The translations under genes were made by a program, and so were the position numbers. DNA of 6,695 nt. Source: an uncultured Chloroflexota bacterium. GTDB taxonomy: Bacteria; Chloroflexota; Anaerolineae; Caldilineales; Caldilineaceae. The DNA lies in contig CAIRNL010000677.1 in the NCBI GenBank assembly GCA_903879975.1, positions 1-6,695 of the forward strand, read 5' to 3'. The notes below the pieces were generated by a model that did not search any database, had not been told where the DNA came from, and was given only the letters and a program-made list of their open reading frames with translations. Positions 1 to 6,695 of this stretch are shown here, one piece after another; position 1 is the stretch's first letter, and each line of letters starts with the position of its first letter.

Positions 1-149
1 CTGCGCGCCCGCACATCTCAGTCAGTCTGCTGACCCAGTATGTGCCGCCGGCACATGTGCGAGGCGTGCTGGCCGGGGAACTGGCGAGGACAGAAATCGA
101 GCGGGCGCGGCGGTTGGCGCACGATCTGGGGTTGCCCCTCTTGCGTTGA
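1..149 (+). CDS. C-terminal fragment, possibly a radical SAM (PflA-like) protein
   Basis: This is the 3' end of a gene whose start lies outside the window. The open frame runs from base 3 and ends at TGA 147-149, giving 48 residues. They contain HISVSLLTQYVPPAH followed by a charged amphipathic helix (ELARTEIERARRLAHDLGL). A 'SL-x-x-QY-x-P' strand followed by a terminal helix ending in a GL is reminiscent of the end of radical SAM enzymes annotated as pyruvate-formate-lyase-activating-like (COG1313). The iron-sulfur cysteine motif would be upstream and cannot be seen, so the family assignment is a guess from a short tail. The coding reality is better supported than the name: the frame is open throughout and is followed by a strong hairpin that suits the end of a transcription unit. 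Confidence 0.45.
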   Translation, partial: ARPHISVSLLTQYVPPAHVRGVLAGELARTEIERARRLAHDLGLPLLR

Positions 150-165
150 ACCCAGCCCCTGACAA

Positions 166-204
166 ACCCAGAGGCGTACCGGTCGGCAAGGTACGCCTCT
201 GGGT
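166..204. terminator. Perfect 15-bp hairpin between convergent genes
   Basis: The left arm ACCCAGAGGCGTACC (166-180) is perfectly complementary to the right arm GGTACGCCTCTGGGT (190-204), with a 9-nt loop. It sits between the + strand gene ending at 149 and the minus-strand slipin gene ending at 256, where a shared bidirectional terminator is expected. There is no clean T-run on either side; the minus-strand transcript has only a TTTG after the stem. It could be a U-tract-poor terminator or an mRNA 3'-end stabiliser. Confidence 0.6.
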
Positions 205-255
205 GGGTTACAATCAGTACCGTGGCCGGGATTGACGGATTTCTACCGCTCCTGG

Positions 256-1209
<954 letters not shown>

Positions 1210-1259
1210 AGCGCCTCCTTGGCTGCTGAGTGGCGATGCCAGATCGATCCTCGTCTACT

Positions 1260-1724
1260 CTATTGATCTTCTTTGGCCAGGTATGTTTCATCGGTGGGTA
1301 CGACGACAAGACGCGTCCCCTCTATCCGCTGAATCTTGACGATCGTGCCCTTGGCAATGGCACGCCCATCGGCCGAGACGGCGCGCCACTCCTCGGCATC
1401 GACGCGTACCATGCCTGCTCCGATTGCCGGGTTGATTTCGGCCAGGACGATGGCTTCCTTGTCGAGCACCCGGTCACTGCCGACCGCATTCGGGCTGCTC
1501 TCGTTGAGGCTGCGTGCCAGTGGCCGGATCAACAACAGGGCACCTCCCGACACTACCAGAAAGACAAGTCCCTGCCAGAGCGGGTCGAAGCCGAGCAAAG
1601 CCATCACCGCGGCAGCCGCTGCGCCGATGCCAAAGCAGATAAGGAAGAAACCGGCGGTGAATAACTCAGCGATCATGAAGATCAGCGCCAGCACCGCCCA
1701 CCCCCACATCCACAGATGATTCAT
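1260..1724 (-). CDS. nfeD: NfeD family membrane protein (OB-fold)
   Basis: This encodes a short (protease-less) NfeD protein of 154 residues that probably partners the adjacent slipin. Three hydrophobic segments (about 5-24, 26-45 and 50-69) form the membrane part. The C-terminal NfeD OB-fold (about 83-145) carries the family pattern: a valine-rich strand, IGAGMVRVDAEEWRAVSADG, then IAKGTIVKIQRIEGTRLVVVP. The ATG at 1724 is chosen because AGGAG (complement of 1731-1735) lies six bases upstream and the protein then starts just before its first membrane helix. An upstream in-frame ATG at 1766 would add 14 polar residues; it has no well-placed strong Shine-Dalgarno but lies 8 nt after a TATAAT box, so a leaderless longer form is possible. 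The stop is TAG. Confidence 0.9.
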   Translation of the reverse strand: MNHLWMWGWAVLALIFMIAELFTAGFFLICFGIGAAAAAVMALLGFDPLWQGLVFLVVSGGALLLIRPLARSLNESSPNAVGSDRVLDKEAIVLAEINPAIGAGMVRVDAEEWRAVSADGRAIAKGTIVKIQRIEGTRLVVVPTDETYLAKEDQ

Positions 1725-1730
1725 GATCTT

Positions 1731-1735
1731 CTCCT
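1731..1735 (-). promoter_or_regulatory. Shine-Dalgarno deciding the nfeD start
   Basis: The minus strand reads AGGAG here, six bases before the ATG at 1724. This favours the shorter NfeD (154 residues) over the start at 1766. Confidence 0.7.
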
Positions 1736-1774
1736 GACTGGCCTTATGTGGAAGATCGACCTTCATTCTCTTCC

Positions 1775-1780
1775 ATTATA
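1775..1780 (-). promoter_or_regulatory. nfeD: Putative -10 box for the nfeD-slipin operon
   Basis: The minus strand reads a perfect TATAAT. No good -35 hexamer is found at 17-19 bp spacing and there is no TG extension, so support rests on the -10 alone. Transcription would start about at 1767-1769, giving a roughly 45-nt leader to the ATG at 1724 that carries the AGGAG site, or a nearly leaderless mRNA for the ATG at 1766. Confidence 0.45.
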
Positions 1781-1953
1781 GCCGGCTTCGGCAGGACTGG
1801 CTGACCTATTTCTGACATTCTCTCGACTTTGCGCTGCTCTCGCCGACGGCGTCAGGATAGCGAACCCACCCTGCAGAACTCAACGGCACAAATCTTGCTT
1901 CCTGGTCTCTCCAGGTTATCAGCTTTCCCTTTGTGCTGGGGAGGCGTGCATGT

Positions 1954-2073
1954 GCCTTGGTGGGCGAGCGCGCCGCCACTCACGATGCCAAAGGACAATG
2001 CCGGCAGCTTGTGTTCGATGGCAAAGCGGGTGGCAAGCGCATCGACCGAGAGGGGCGCCAACGCCCATCGGGC
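1954..2073 (-). pseudogene. Remnant of a beta-lactamase-related serine hydrolase (N-terminal piece)
   Basis: Reading the minus strand from 2061 gives LSVDALATRFAIEHKLPA then LSFGIVSGGALAHQGT. This resembles the N-terminal helix and first strands of class C beta-lactamase/esterase-like serine hydrolases, which typically read 'LPGLAFGIV-x-DG-x-LVH-x-G'. After about 1954 the frame continues to 1852 into residues with no resemblance to the family, and neither the SxxK nor the YxN motif appears. The same frame is open back to 2073, directly after the TAG (2074-2076) of the DUF4870-like gene. No credible start codon with a Shine-Dalgarno is present; only a TTG at 2061 is available. I read it as a small relic of a gene lost by deletion. 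The rest of the gap (1781-1953) shows nothing beyond a 5-bp hairpin at 1901-1915. Resemblance is from memory of the family, over about 36 residues. Confidence 0.4.
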
Positions 2074-2619
2074 CTAAAGCCAGCCCTGGTCCCTCAGAAA
2101 GCTGGTCAGTCCGGGGATTGCAAAGCGCCGGCCCTTGTAGGCCTGGTAACCATAGTAGAGCATCAACGCAATTCCACCCAGGAAGTAGAGGGGCGAAATG
2201 CACAGAAACGCAAAGATGCCGATGAGCACACCCAGGATCGGGACGATCTGGATGATGCCGATCGCGATGCTGGCCAGGATGAAGATACCCCAGAACACGA
2301 CCACGAGGGCCAGGCTCTGTACGGCATGGTAGCGCTGGAAGGGGCGCTTCTTGCTGCTCTCGCTGAGCAGCACGATGATAGGCATAATCACCGGCAGTAC
2401 GAGTTGGGTGACGTAGCTGAGCATGGCAATGAGGCGGTCGTCGCTGTCAGCCAGCGGATCGACCTGGCTGTTCTGCGTCAGTTCGCCGCGGCGCAGAGAG
2501 TCGGCGGCCTGCCCAGCTTGCGTGTAGGCCGAACTGGCCATGCGCTCCACCGGCGTCTGCTCGATTGGCTGCGCGCTGCTTTCTGGTGTCTGCTCCGGGT
2601 TGATTGGTTCGTTGCTCAT
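2074..2619 (-). CDS. DUF4870-like small integral membrane protein
   Basis: This encodes a 181-residue protein with a hydrophilic, Pro/Gln/Ser-rich N-terminal tail (1-58), expected to be disordered and cytoplasmic, followed by a membrane domain. The domain opens with DSDDRLIAMLSYVTQLVLPV (59-78), then RPFQRYHAVQSLAL (92-105), and has hydrophobic segments at about 64-86, 99-125 and 127-158. The pattern of 'D-x-RL-x-AML' plus 'PF-x-R-x-H-A-x-QSL' (a Phe-Arg-His before the second helix) is the signature I associate with DUF4870/Tic20-like proteins, whose molecular function is unknown. The ATG at 2619 is chosen because GGGAGGGAG (complement of 2629-2637) lies nine bases upstream. An in-frame ATG at 2655 has no Shine-Dalgarno. 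It is divergent from fmt and appears monocistronic. A weak 5-bp hairpin (2053-2066) follows the stop, without a T-run. Confidence 0.8.
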   Translation of the reverse strand: MSNEPINPEQTPESSAQPIEQTPVERMASSAYTQAGQAADSLRRGELTQNSQVDPLADSDDRLIAMLSYVTQLVLPVIMPIIVLLSESSKKRPFQRYHAVQSLALVVVFWGIFILASIAIGIIQIVPILGVLIGIFAFLCISPLYFLGGIALMLYYGYQAYKGRRFAIPGLTSFLRDQGWL

Positions 2620-2628
2620 TTTGCTTCG

Positions 2629-2637
2629 CTCCCTCCC
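2629..2637 (-). promoter_or_regulatory. Shine-Dalgarno deciding the DUF4870-like gene start
   Basis: The minus strand reads GGGAGGGAG, nine bases before the ATG at 2619. It supports this start over the in-frame ATG at 2655. Confidence 0.65.
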
Positions 2638-2873
2638 GAACAAATCCGGGATCATGAGTATCTATTCTTGTGGAAGGCCACTGCTTCGGATCGACTCTGC
2701 GACCGTGTCCTGCAGTGCTTCGGTGAAACGTTCTTCGTCGAGAAAGCTGCCCAAGCGGCTTGGTTCACTTCACCCAACAGTACGCAAGCCAGGTACAAAA
2801 GTTTCGCGCACAGCAAAGTCCGCAGCTGATCACTGTGCTTTGATTGCTTCGGTCGCTCCAGGGAATGCCTCTG

Positions 2874-2889
2874 TGATAGAATCAAGGTG
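2874..2889 (+). promoter_or_regulatory. fmt: Extended -10 promoter of fmt, predicted leaderless transcript
   Basis: TGA-TAGAAT (2874-2882) matches an extended -10 element (TGn followed by a one-mismatch TATAAT). Seven bases after the box is G2889, the first base of the fmt GTG codon, so the transcript is predicted to begin on the start codon. No convincing -35 hexamer exists at 17 bp, as is usual for extended -10 promoters. Confidence 0.55.
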
Positions 2890-3854
2890 TGGCGATAGAC
2901 TCAGGCAAGACACGAATCGTTTTCATGGGTACACCAGACTTTGCGGCGGCCACTCTGCGCGCATTGCTGGCGGCTGCCGCTGAACGGCAATGGCAGGTAG
3001 TGGCTGTCGTCACGCAGCCGGACCGCCCGGCGGGGCGCGGCAGGCAGATGGTCGAGAGCGCCGTCAAGCAGGCTGCCGTGGCTGCGGAGATTTCAGTCCT
3101 ACAGCCGGCCAGTCTGCGCAAGGACCCGGACGCAGTGGCGGCTTTGCGTCTGCTGGCGCCCGACGTCATGGTGGTGGCTGCCTACGGGTTGCTGCTGCCG
3201 CGTGCGGTGCTGGAAATTCCTACCTTTGGCTGTATCAATGTGCATGCCAGCCTGTTGCCTGCCTACCGCGGCGCCTCACCCATTGCCGCCGCAATCCTCG
3301 ACGGTTGCGCTGAGACCGGCGTCACTATCATGCTCATGGATGAGGGAATGGACACCGGCCCTGCGCTGCGCCAGGCAACGCAGCCCATTCTGCCCGACGA
3401 TACGGCCGCTACGCTGGGCGGGCGTCTGGCTGTGCAGGGCGGCGATCTGCTGGTGGAGACACTGGCTGATTGGCTTGCCGGCGCTGTTGCGCCCATCGAT
3501 CAGAGCTTGTTGCCGGGCAATGTCTCTACCTGTCGCCTGATCCAAAAGGAGGACGGCTGTATCGACTGGTCCCTCCCCGCGGCGGCGATTGAGCGCATGA
3601 CTCGCGCCTACGCGCCCTGGCCGGCTGCCTACACGACCTGGAGGGGAGAGCCATTCAAGATTCTGGCAGCGACGGTTGTCGAAGGCTCGGCGCCGCCCGG
3701 CCTTGTCGAGCGTAGCGCTGGCGGATTGACCATTGGTACAGGGGCCGGTCTGCTCCTGGTACGCACGGTTCAGCCGGCTGGCAAGCGCGCTATGGATGCG
3801 CTGAGCTTTCTGAACGGCGCGGCGGGTTTTGCCGGAACGCTTCTGCCCGATTGA
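2889..3854 (+). CDS. fmt: Methionyl-tRNA formyltransferase
   Basis: This cytoplasmic enzyme transfers a formyl group from 10-formyltetrahydrofolate to Met-tRNA(fMet), preparing it for translation initiation. The 321-residue length is normal. The N-terminal Rossmann-like domain opens with RIVFMGTPDFA (9-19). The substrate-binding loop TQPDRPAGRGR (42-52) follows. The catalytic region INVHASLLPAYRGASPI (116-132) supplies Asn117 and His119, and GVTIMLMDEGMDTG (144-157) supplies Asp155. The C-terminal OB domain is present: QKEDGCIDW (219-227), PWPAAYTTW (243-251) and a closing AGKRAMDALSFLNG. The GTG at 2889 gives the full first strand; the ATG at 2923 would remove it. There is no usable Shine-Dalgarno (AAGG is one base from the GTG), consistent with a leaderless mRNA. 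The usual partner def is not adjacent, so fmt seems to be a lone transcription unit followed by a tRNA gene. Confidence 0.97.
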   Translation: MAIDSGKTRIVFMGTPDFAAATLRALLAAAAERQWQVVAVVTQPDRPAGRGRQMVESAVKQAAVAAEISVLQPASLRKDPDAVAALRLLAPDVMVVAAYGLLLPRAVLEIPTFGCINVHASLLPAYRGASPIAAAILDGCAETGVTIMLMDEGMDTGPALRQATQPILPDDTAATLGGRLAVQGGDLLVETLADWLAGAVAPIDQSLLPGNVSTCRLIQKEDGCIDWSLPAAAIERMTRAYAPWPAAYTTWRGEPFKILAATVVEGSAPPGLVERSAGGLTIGTGAGLLLVRTVQPAGKRAMDALSFLNGAAGFAGTLLPD

Positions 3855-3880
3855 ACACATGATGTAGTGGGGCGGTTGAC

Positions 3881-3897
3881 CCTGCCAAACAGGCAGG
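3881..3897 (+). terminator. Hairpin after fmt, possible weak terminator
   Basis: CCTGCC (3881-3886), loop AAACA, GGCAGG (3892-3897) form a perfect 6-bp stem starting 27 bases after the fmt stop. No T-run follows, so it may end fmt transcripts only weakly or act as a 3'-end stabiliser. Confidence 0.35.
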
Positions 3898-3944
3898 ATG
3901 TGCCCTGGCCTGACCGTGAAATAGACCCTGCGTCGCTGCGCGAT

Positions 3945-3973
3945 TTGATTGCCACCCTGGGCCGTGCTATACT
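3945..3973 (+). promoter_or_regulatory. Promoter of tRNA-Pro
   Basis: TTGATT (3945-3950) and TATACT (3968-3973) are separated by exactly 17 bp, close to the vegetative sigma-70/SigA consensus. Transcription would start near 3980, four bases before the mature tRNA 5' end. This is the best conventional promoter in the window. Confidence 0.8.
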
Positions 3974-3983
3974 ACCTATGTTC

Positions 3984-4060
<77 letters not shown>

Positions 4061-4070
4061 GAGATGAAAG

Positions 4071-4104
4071 AAAGCTCCCACAGCTTCGTCTGCGGGAGCT
4101 TTTT
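4071..4104 (+). terminator. Intrinsic terminator of tRNA-Pro
   Basis: AAAGCTCCC (4071-4079) pairs with GGGAGCTTT (4094-4102). After an A/C mismatch the stem continues with CAG/CTG around a 6-nt loop, and a TTTTT run (4100-4104) overlaps the stem end. It starts 10 bases after the tRNA and is the only classical rho-independent terminator in the window. It also lies 85 bp before the pdtaS-like gene, for which no separate promoter is evident. Confidence 0.9.
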
Positions 4105-4150
4105 GTACCGGCAGAGCACATCTCGCAGAAGAGGGGCCTGCCATGCGAGT

Positions 4151-4180
4151 GTCGATCGACCGTCGAACAGTGCCAGTTCG
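4151..4180 (+). other. Palindrome and small inverted repeat before the kinase gene
   Basis: GTCGATCGAC (4151-4160) is a perfect 10-bp palindrome. It is followed by the inverted repeat CGAAC (4164-4168) / GTTCG (4176-4180) with a 7-nt loop AGTGCCA, ending nine bases before the ATG at 4190. These could be an operator or a leader hairpin, or chance in GC-rich DNA. Confidence 0.25.
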
Positions 4181-4189
4181 CAACCGACT

Positions 4190-5722
<1,533 letters not shown>

Positions 5723-5733
5723 GACACTGGGCA

Positions 5734-5768
5734 CAAACTTGTTCCTGCCGTCAGGCAAAACAAGTTTG
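5734..5768 (+). repeat. 10-bp inverted repeat after pdtaS with nested hairpin
   Basis: CAAACTTGTT (5734-5743) is the exact reverse complement of AACAAGTTTG (5759-5768). The 15 bases between can form a second short stem (CCTG/CAGG or TGCC/GGCA). It begins 12 bases after the pdtaS stop codon. No T-run follows, so a classical terminator is unlikely; an mRNA-processing or protein-binding hairpin in the pdtaS-pdtaR spacer fits better. Confidence 0.65.
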
Positions 5769-5770
5769 GA

Positions 5771-5795
5771 CAGATTGCCGCATGTGCGGTAAAAC
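5771..5795 (+). repeat. Hairpin repeat, copy 1, in the pdtaS-pdtaR spacer
   Basis: It starts CAGATTGCCG and folds as TTGCCGC/GCGGTAA (5775-5781 with 5786-5792, one G-U pair) around the tetraloop ATGT, then AAAC. A second copy begins exactly 100 bp downstream. It could be a binding site for an RNA-binding protein such as the ANTAR regulator, or a small dispersed repeat. Confidence 0.6.
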
Positions 5796-5799
5796 TGAA

Positions 5800-5819
5800 T
5801 GCCGATCACAAGGTTGGCA
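5800..5819 (+). repeat. Hairpin with TGCCG core in the pdtaS-pdtaR spacer
   Basis: TGCCGAT (5800-5806) pairs with GTTGGCA (5813-5819), using two G-U pairs, around the 6-nt loop CACAAG. It lies eight bases after the copy 1 stem, giving a tandem hairpin pair. The loop lacks the A1/G4 bases of the published ANTAR-target consensus. Confidence 0.45.
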
Positions 5820-5870
5820 GAGCGGCGCAAGCGATTCACCGATACCTGCTGCCGGGGGGAGCGACAGCGT

Positions 5871-5896
5871 CAGATTGCCGTATTTGCGGCGCAAAC
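5871..5896 (+). repeat. Hairpin repeat, copy 2, in the pdtaS-pdtaR spacer
   Basis: It shares CAGATTGCCG with copy 1, then reads TATTTGCGGCGCAAAC. The stem GCCG/CGGC (5877-5880 with 5887-5890) extends with U-G pairs on both sides. Relative to copy 1, the loop-closing C-G becomes U-G and the internal G-U becomes G-C, so the differences preserve pairing except at the stem base. It lies 21 bases before the pdtaR Shine-Dalgarno. Confidence 0.6.
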
Positions 5897-5916
5897 AACG
5901 GCCCGGTGAGGGGACC

Positions 5917-5923
5917 AAAGGAG
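5917..5923 (+). promoter_or_regulatory. pdtaR: Shine-Dalgarno deciding the pdtaR start
   Basis: AAAGGAG sits nine bases before the GTG at 5933 and selects it over an in-frame GTG at 5906 that has no ribosome-binding site. Confidence 0.75.
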
Positions 5924-5932
5924 CTGCCAAAC

Positions 5933-6517
5933 GTGGAGCGTACCCGAGTAATCATTGCAGACGACGAGTCCTTGATCCGGATGGATTTGCGCGAGATGTT
6001 GACCAACCTTGGCTATCTGGTCGTCGGTGAGGTGGGCGACGGCCGGAGTGCGGTCAATCTGGCACGCGAACTGCGCCCGGATATCGTTATTATGGATATC
6101 AAGATGCCCGACATGGATGGCATTGAGGCGGCCAAGGTGCTCACCGAGGAACGCATTGCACCCGCGCTCCTGCTCAGTGCCTACAGTCAGCAGGATCTGG
6201 TCCAGCGCGCGCGACAGGCCGGCGTGGCAGGCTACCTGGTCAAGCCCTTCCGTGAGAGTGATCTGACGCCTGCTATCGAGGTGGCGTTGGCGCGCTTCAG
6301 CGAGTTCCGCACCATGGAGCGAGAGGTCAACAGCTTGCAGGACGCGCTGGACACGCGTAAGGCGGTCGACCGTGCCAAGGGCATCCTCATGGACACGCAG
6401 GGACTCAGCGAGACCGAGGCCTTCCGCAAGATCCAGAAGATGAGCATGAACAATCGCAAACCCATGCGCGCCGTGGCAGAAGCGATCATTCTCGCCCATC
6501 AGGTCAGCGAGCAATAG
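5933..6517 (+). CDS. pdtaR: ANTAR-domain response regulator, PdtaR type
   Basis: This encodes a 194-residue cytosolic response regulator whose output domain binds RNA rather than DNA. The receiver domain (about 4-122) has the acidic pair Asp10/Asp11, phosphoacceptor Asp55 in VIMDIKMPDMDG, switch Ser82 in LLSAYS and Lys104 in YLVKPF. A helical linker (about 118-140) leads into the ANTAR three-helix bundle (about 130-190), with the signature RKAVDRAKGILMD, an SETEAF turn and KMSMNNRKPMRAVAEAII. ANTAR proteins act as antiterminators or translational regulators by binding tandem RNA hairpins, and are switched on by phosphorylation and dimerisation. The kinase upstream is of the type that partners such regulators. 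The GTG start has a good Shine-Dalgarno; the first residues (ERTRVIIADDE) fit the family start. The 210-nt hairpin-rich spacer upstream may be its own target. Confidence 0.94.
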   Translation: MERTRVIIADDESLIRMDLREMLTNLGYLVVGEVGDGRSAVNLARELRPDIVIMDIKMPDMDGIEAAKVLTEERIAPALLLSAYSQQDLVQRARQAGVAGYLVKPFRESDLTPAIEVALARFSEFRTMEREVNSLQDALDTRKAVDRAKGILMDTQGLSETEAFRKIQKMSMNNRKPMRAVAEAIILAHQVSEQ

Positions 6518-6525
6518 CAGATTTC

Positions 6526-6556
6526 CCAGGGCCGTTGGATGCAGTGTCAGCCCTGG
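6526..6556 (+). terminator. Hairpin after pdtaR
   Basis: CCAGGGC (6526-6532) and GCCCTGG (6550-6556) form a perfect 7-bp stem with a 17-nt loop, beginning nine bases after the pdtaR stop and ending 19 bases before the glycosyltransferase start. No T-run follows. It could be a weak terminator or a leader element of the next gene. Confidence 0.3.
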
Positions 6557-6575
6557 AGCGTAAACAGGTGTTCCT

Positions 6576-6695
6576 TTGAAACTTTCAATTGTGATGCCCG
6601 TGTATAATGAGCGGGCAACACTGGAGGAGATTGTTCGTCTTGTCCGTACCGTCGATCTGACGGTCAATCCAGTTGGCGACAATCCTCTCCTGCGC
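6576..6695 (+). CDS. Family 2 glycosyltransferase, N-terminal fragment
   Basis: The first 40 codons of a gene that continues past the window edge encode LSIVMPVYNERATLEEIVRL. This is the classic first strand and helix of the GT-A fold in family 2 glycosyltransferases, especially those annotated as dolichyl-phosphate mannose synthase-like or as sugar transferases for cell-envelope glycans. The nucleotide-binding 'DDGS' strand expected next is outside the window, so substrate cannot be judged. The TTG at 6576 is the start: an in-frame stop lies at 6561-6563, AGGTG (6566-6570) sits five bases before the TTG, and the protein then begins one residue before the conserved strand. It follows pdtaR by 58 bp on the same strand and might be co-transcribed if the intervening hairpin does not terminate. 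Confidence 0.82.
   Translation, partial: MKLSIVMPVYNERATLEEIVRLVRTVDLTVNPVGDNPLLR

Noticed and set aside
1933..2829. Plus-strand open frame of 298 codons crossing the DUF4870-like gene and its upstream spacer.
   Set aside because: It has a charged low-complexity composition with no domain, and is antisense to a membrane protein with clear helices and a Shine-Dalgarno.
3510..3520. TTGCCGGGCAA palindrome resembling the TTGCCG cores of the pdtaS-pdtaR spacer.
   Set aside because: It lies inside the fmt coding sequence in frame with conserved protein, so it is most likely a chance match.
4083..4090. Hexaloop CTTCGT at the tip of the tRNA terminator, considered as an ANTAR-type loop.
   Set aside because: It lacks A at position 1 and G at position 4, and the structure is fully explained as an intrinsic terminator.
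5906..5932. Upstream GTG start for the ANTAR regulator.
   Set aside because: It has no Shine-Dalgarno, adds nine residues not typical of receiver domains, and a well-placed AAAGGAG serves the GTG at 5933.
6601..6608. TGTATAAT, a promoter-like -10 sequence.
   Set aside because: It encodes the conserved Val-Tyr-Asn of the glycosyltransferase motif, lacks TGn spacing and a -35 box, and would start transcription inside the gene.
5870..6682. Minus-strand open frame of 270 codons antisense to the ANTAR regulator.
   Set aside because: It is the complement of a well-supported regulator and of the glycosyltransferase start, with no family features of its own.

Overview
This window is a GC-rich bacterial chromosome segment of mostly housekeeping and signalling genes, with no sign of a phage, transposon or CRISPR array. 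The combination of an NfeD/stomatin-like operon, a DUF4870-type membrane protein, a solitary fmt, a PdtaS/PdtaR-type kinase and ANTAR regulator pair, and a tRNA with an encoded CCA end would suit a Chloroflexota bacterium (Anaerolineae or Caldilineae-like). An actinobacterial or other Terrabacteria origin cannot be excluded, and this placement is inference from gene content and protein style.

Left part (1-2888). The C-terminal tail of a gene on the + strand, possibly a radical SAM protein, ends at 149. A perfect 15-bp hairpin (166-204) separates it from a convergent minus-strand operon: nfeD (1724 to 1260) followed by a stomatin/slipin gene (1209 to 256). A 349-bp gap (1725-2073) holds a promoter-like -10 box for nfeD and a short remnant resembling the N-terminus of a beta-lactamase-related serine hydrolase. 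Upstream of this lies a minus-strand gene for a small DUF4870-like membrane protein (2619 to 2074). In the divergent spacer 2620-2873, apart from the Shine-Dalgarno of that gene, I see no further gene, RNA or convincing promoter.

Centre (2889-4104). fmt, encoding methionyl-tRNA formyltransferase, appears to be transcribed from an extended -10 promoter placed so that the mRNA would begin at its GTG start codon (leaderless). Next comes a complete tRNA-Pro(GGG) transcription unit with a good -35/-10 pair and a strong intrinsic terminator.

Right part (4105-6695). A soluble sensor kinase (PdtaS type: H_kinase_N/GAF-like, PAS, HisKA_2, HATPase) and an ANTAR response regulator (PdtaR type) lie in the same direction, separated by 210 nt. 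That spacer is packed with potential RNA hairpins, including two near-identical copies exactly 100 bp apart whose differences largely keep the stem paired. Because ANTAR proteins bind RNA hairpins to control transcription termination or translation, this spacer is the best candidate for something undescribed, although its loops do not match the published ANTAR consensus. The window ends in the first 40 codons of a family 2 glycosyltransferase.
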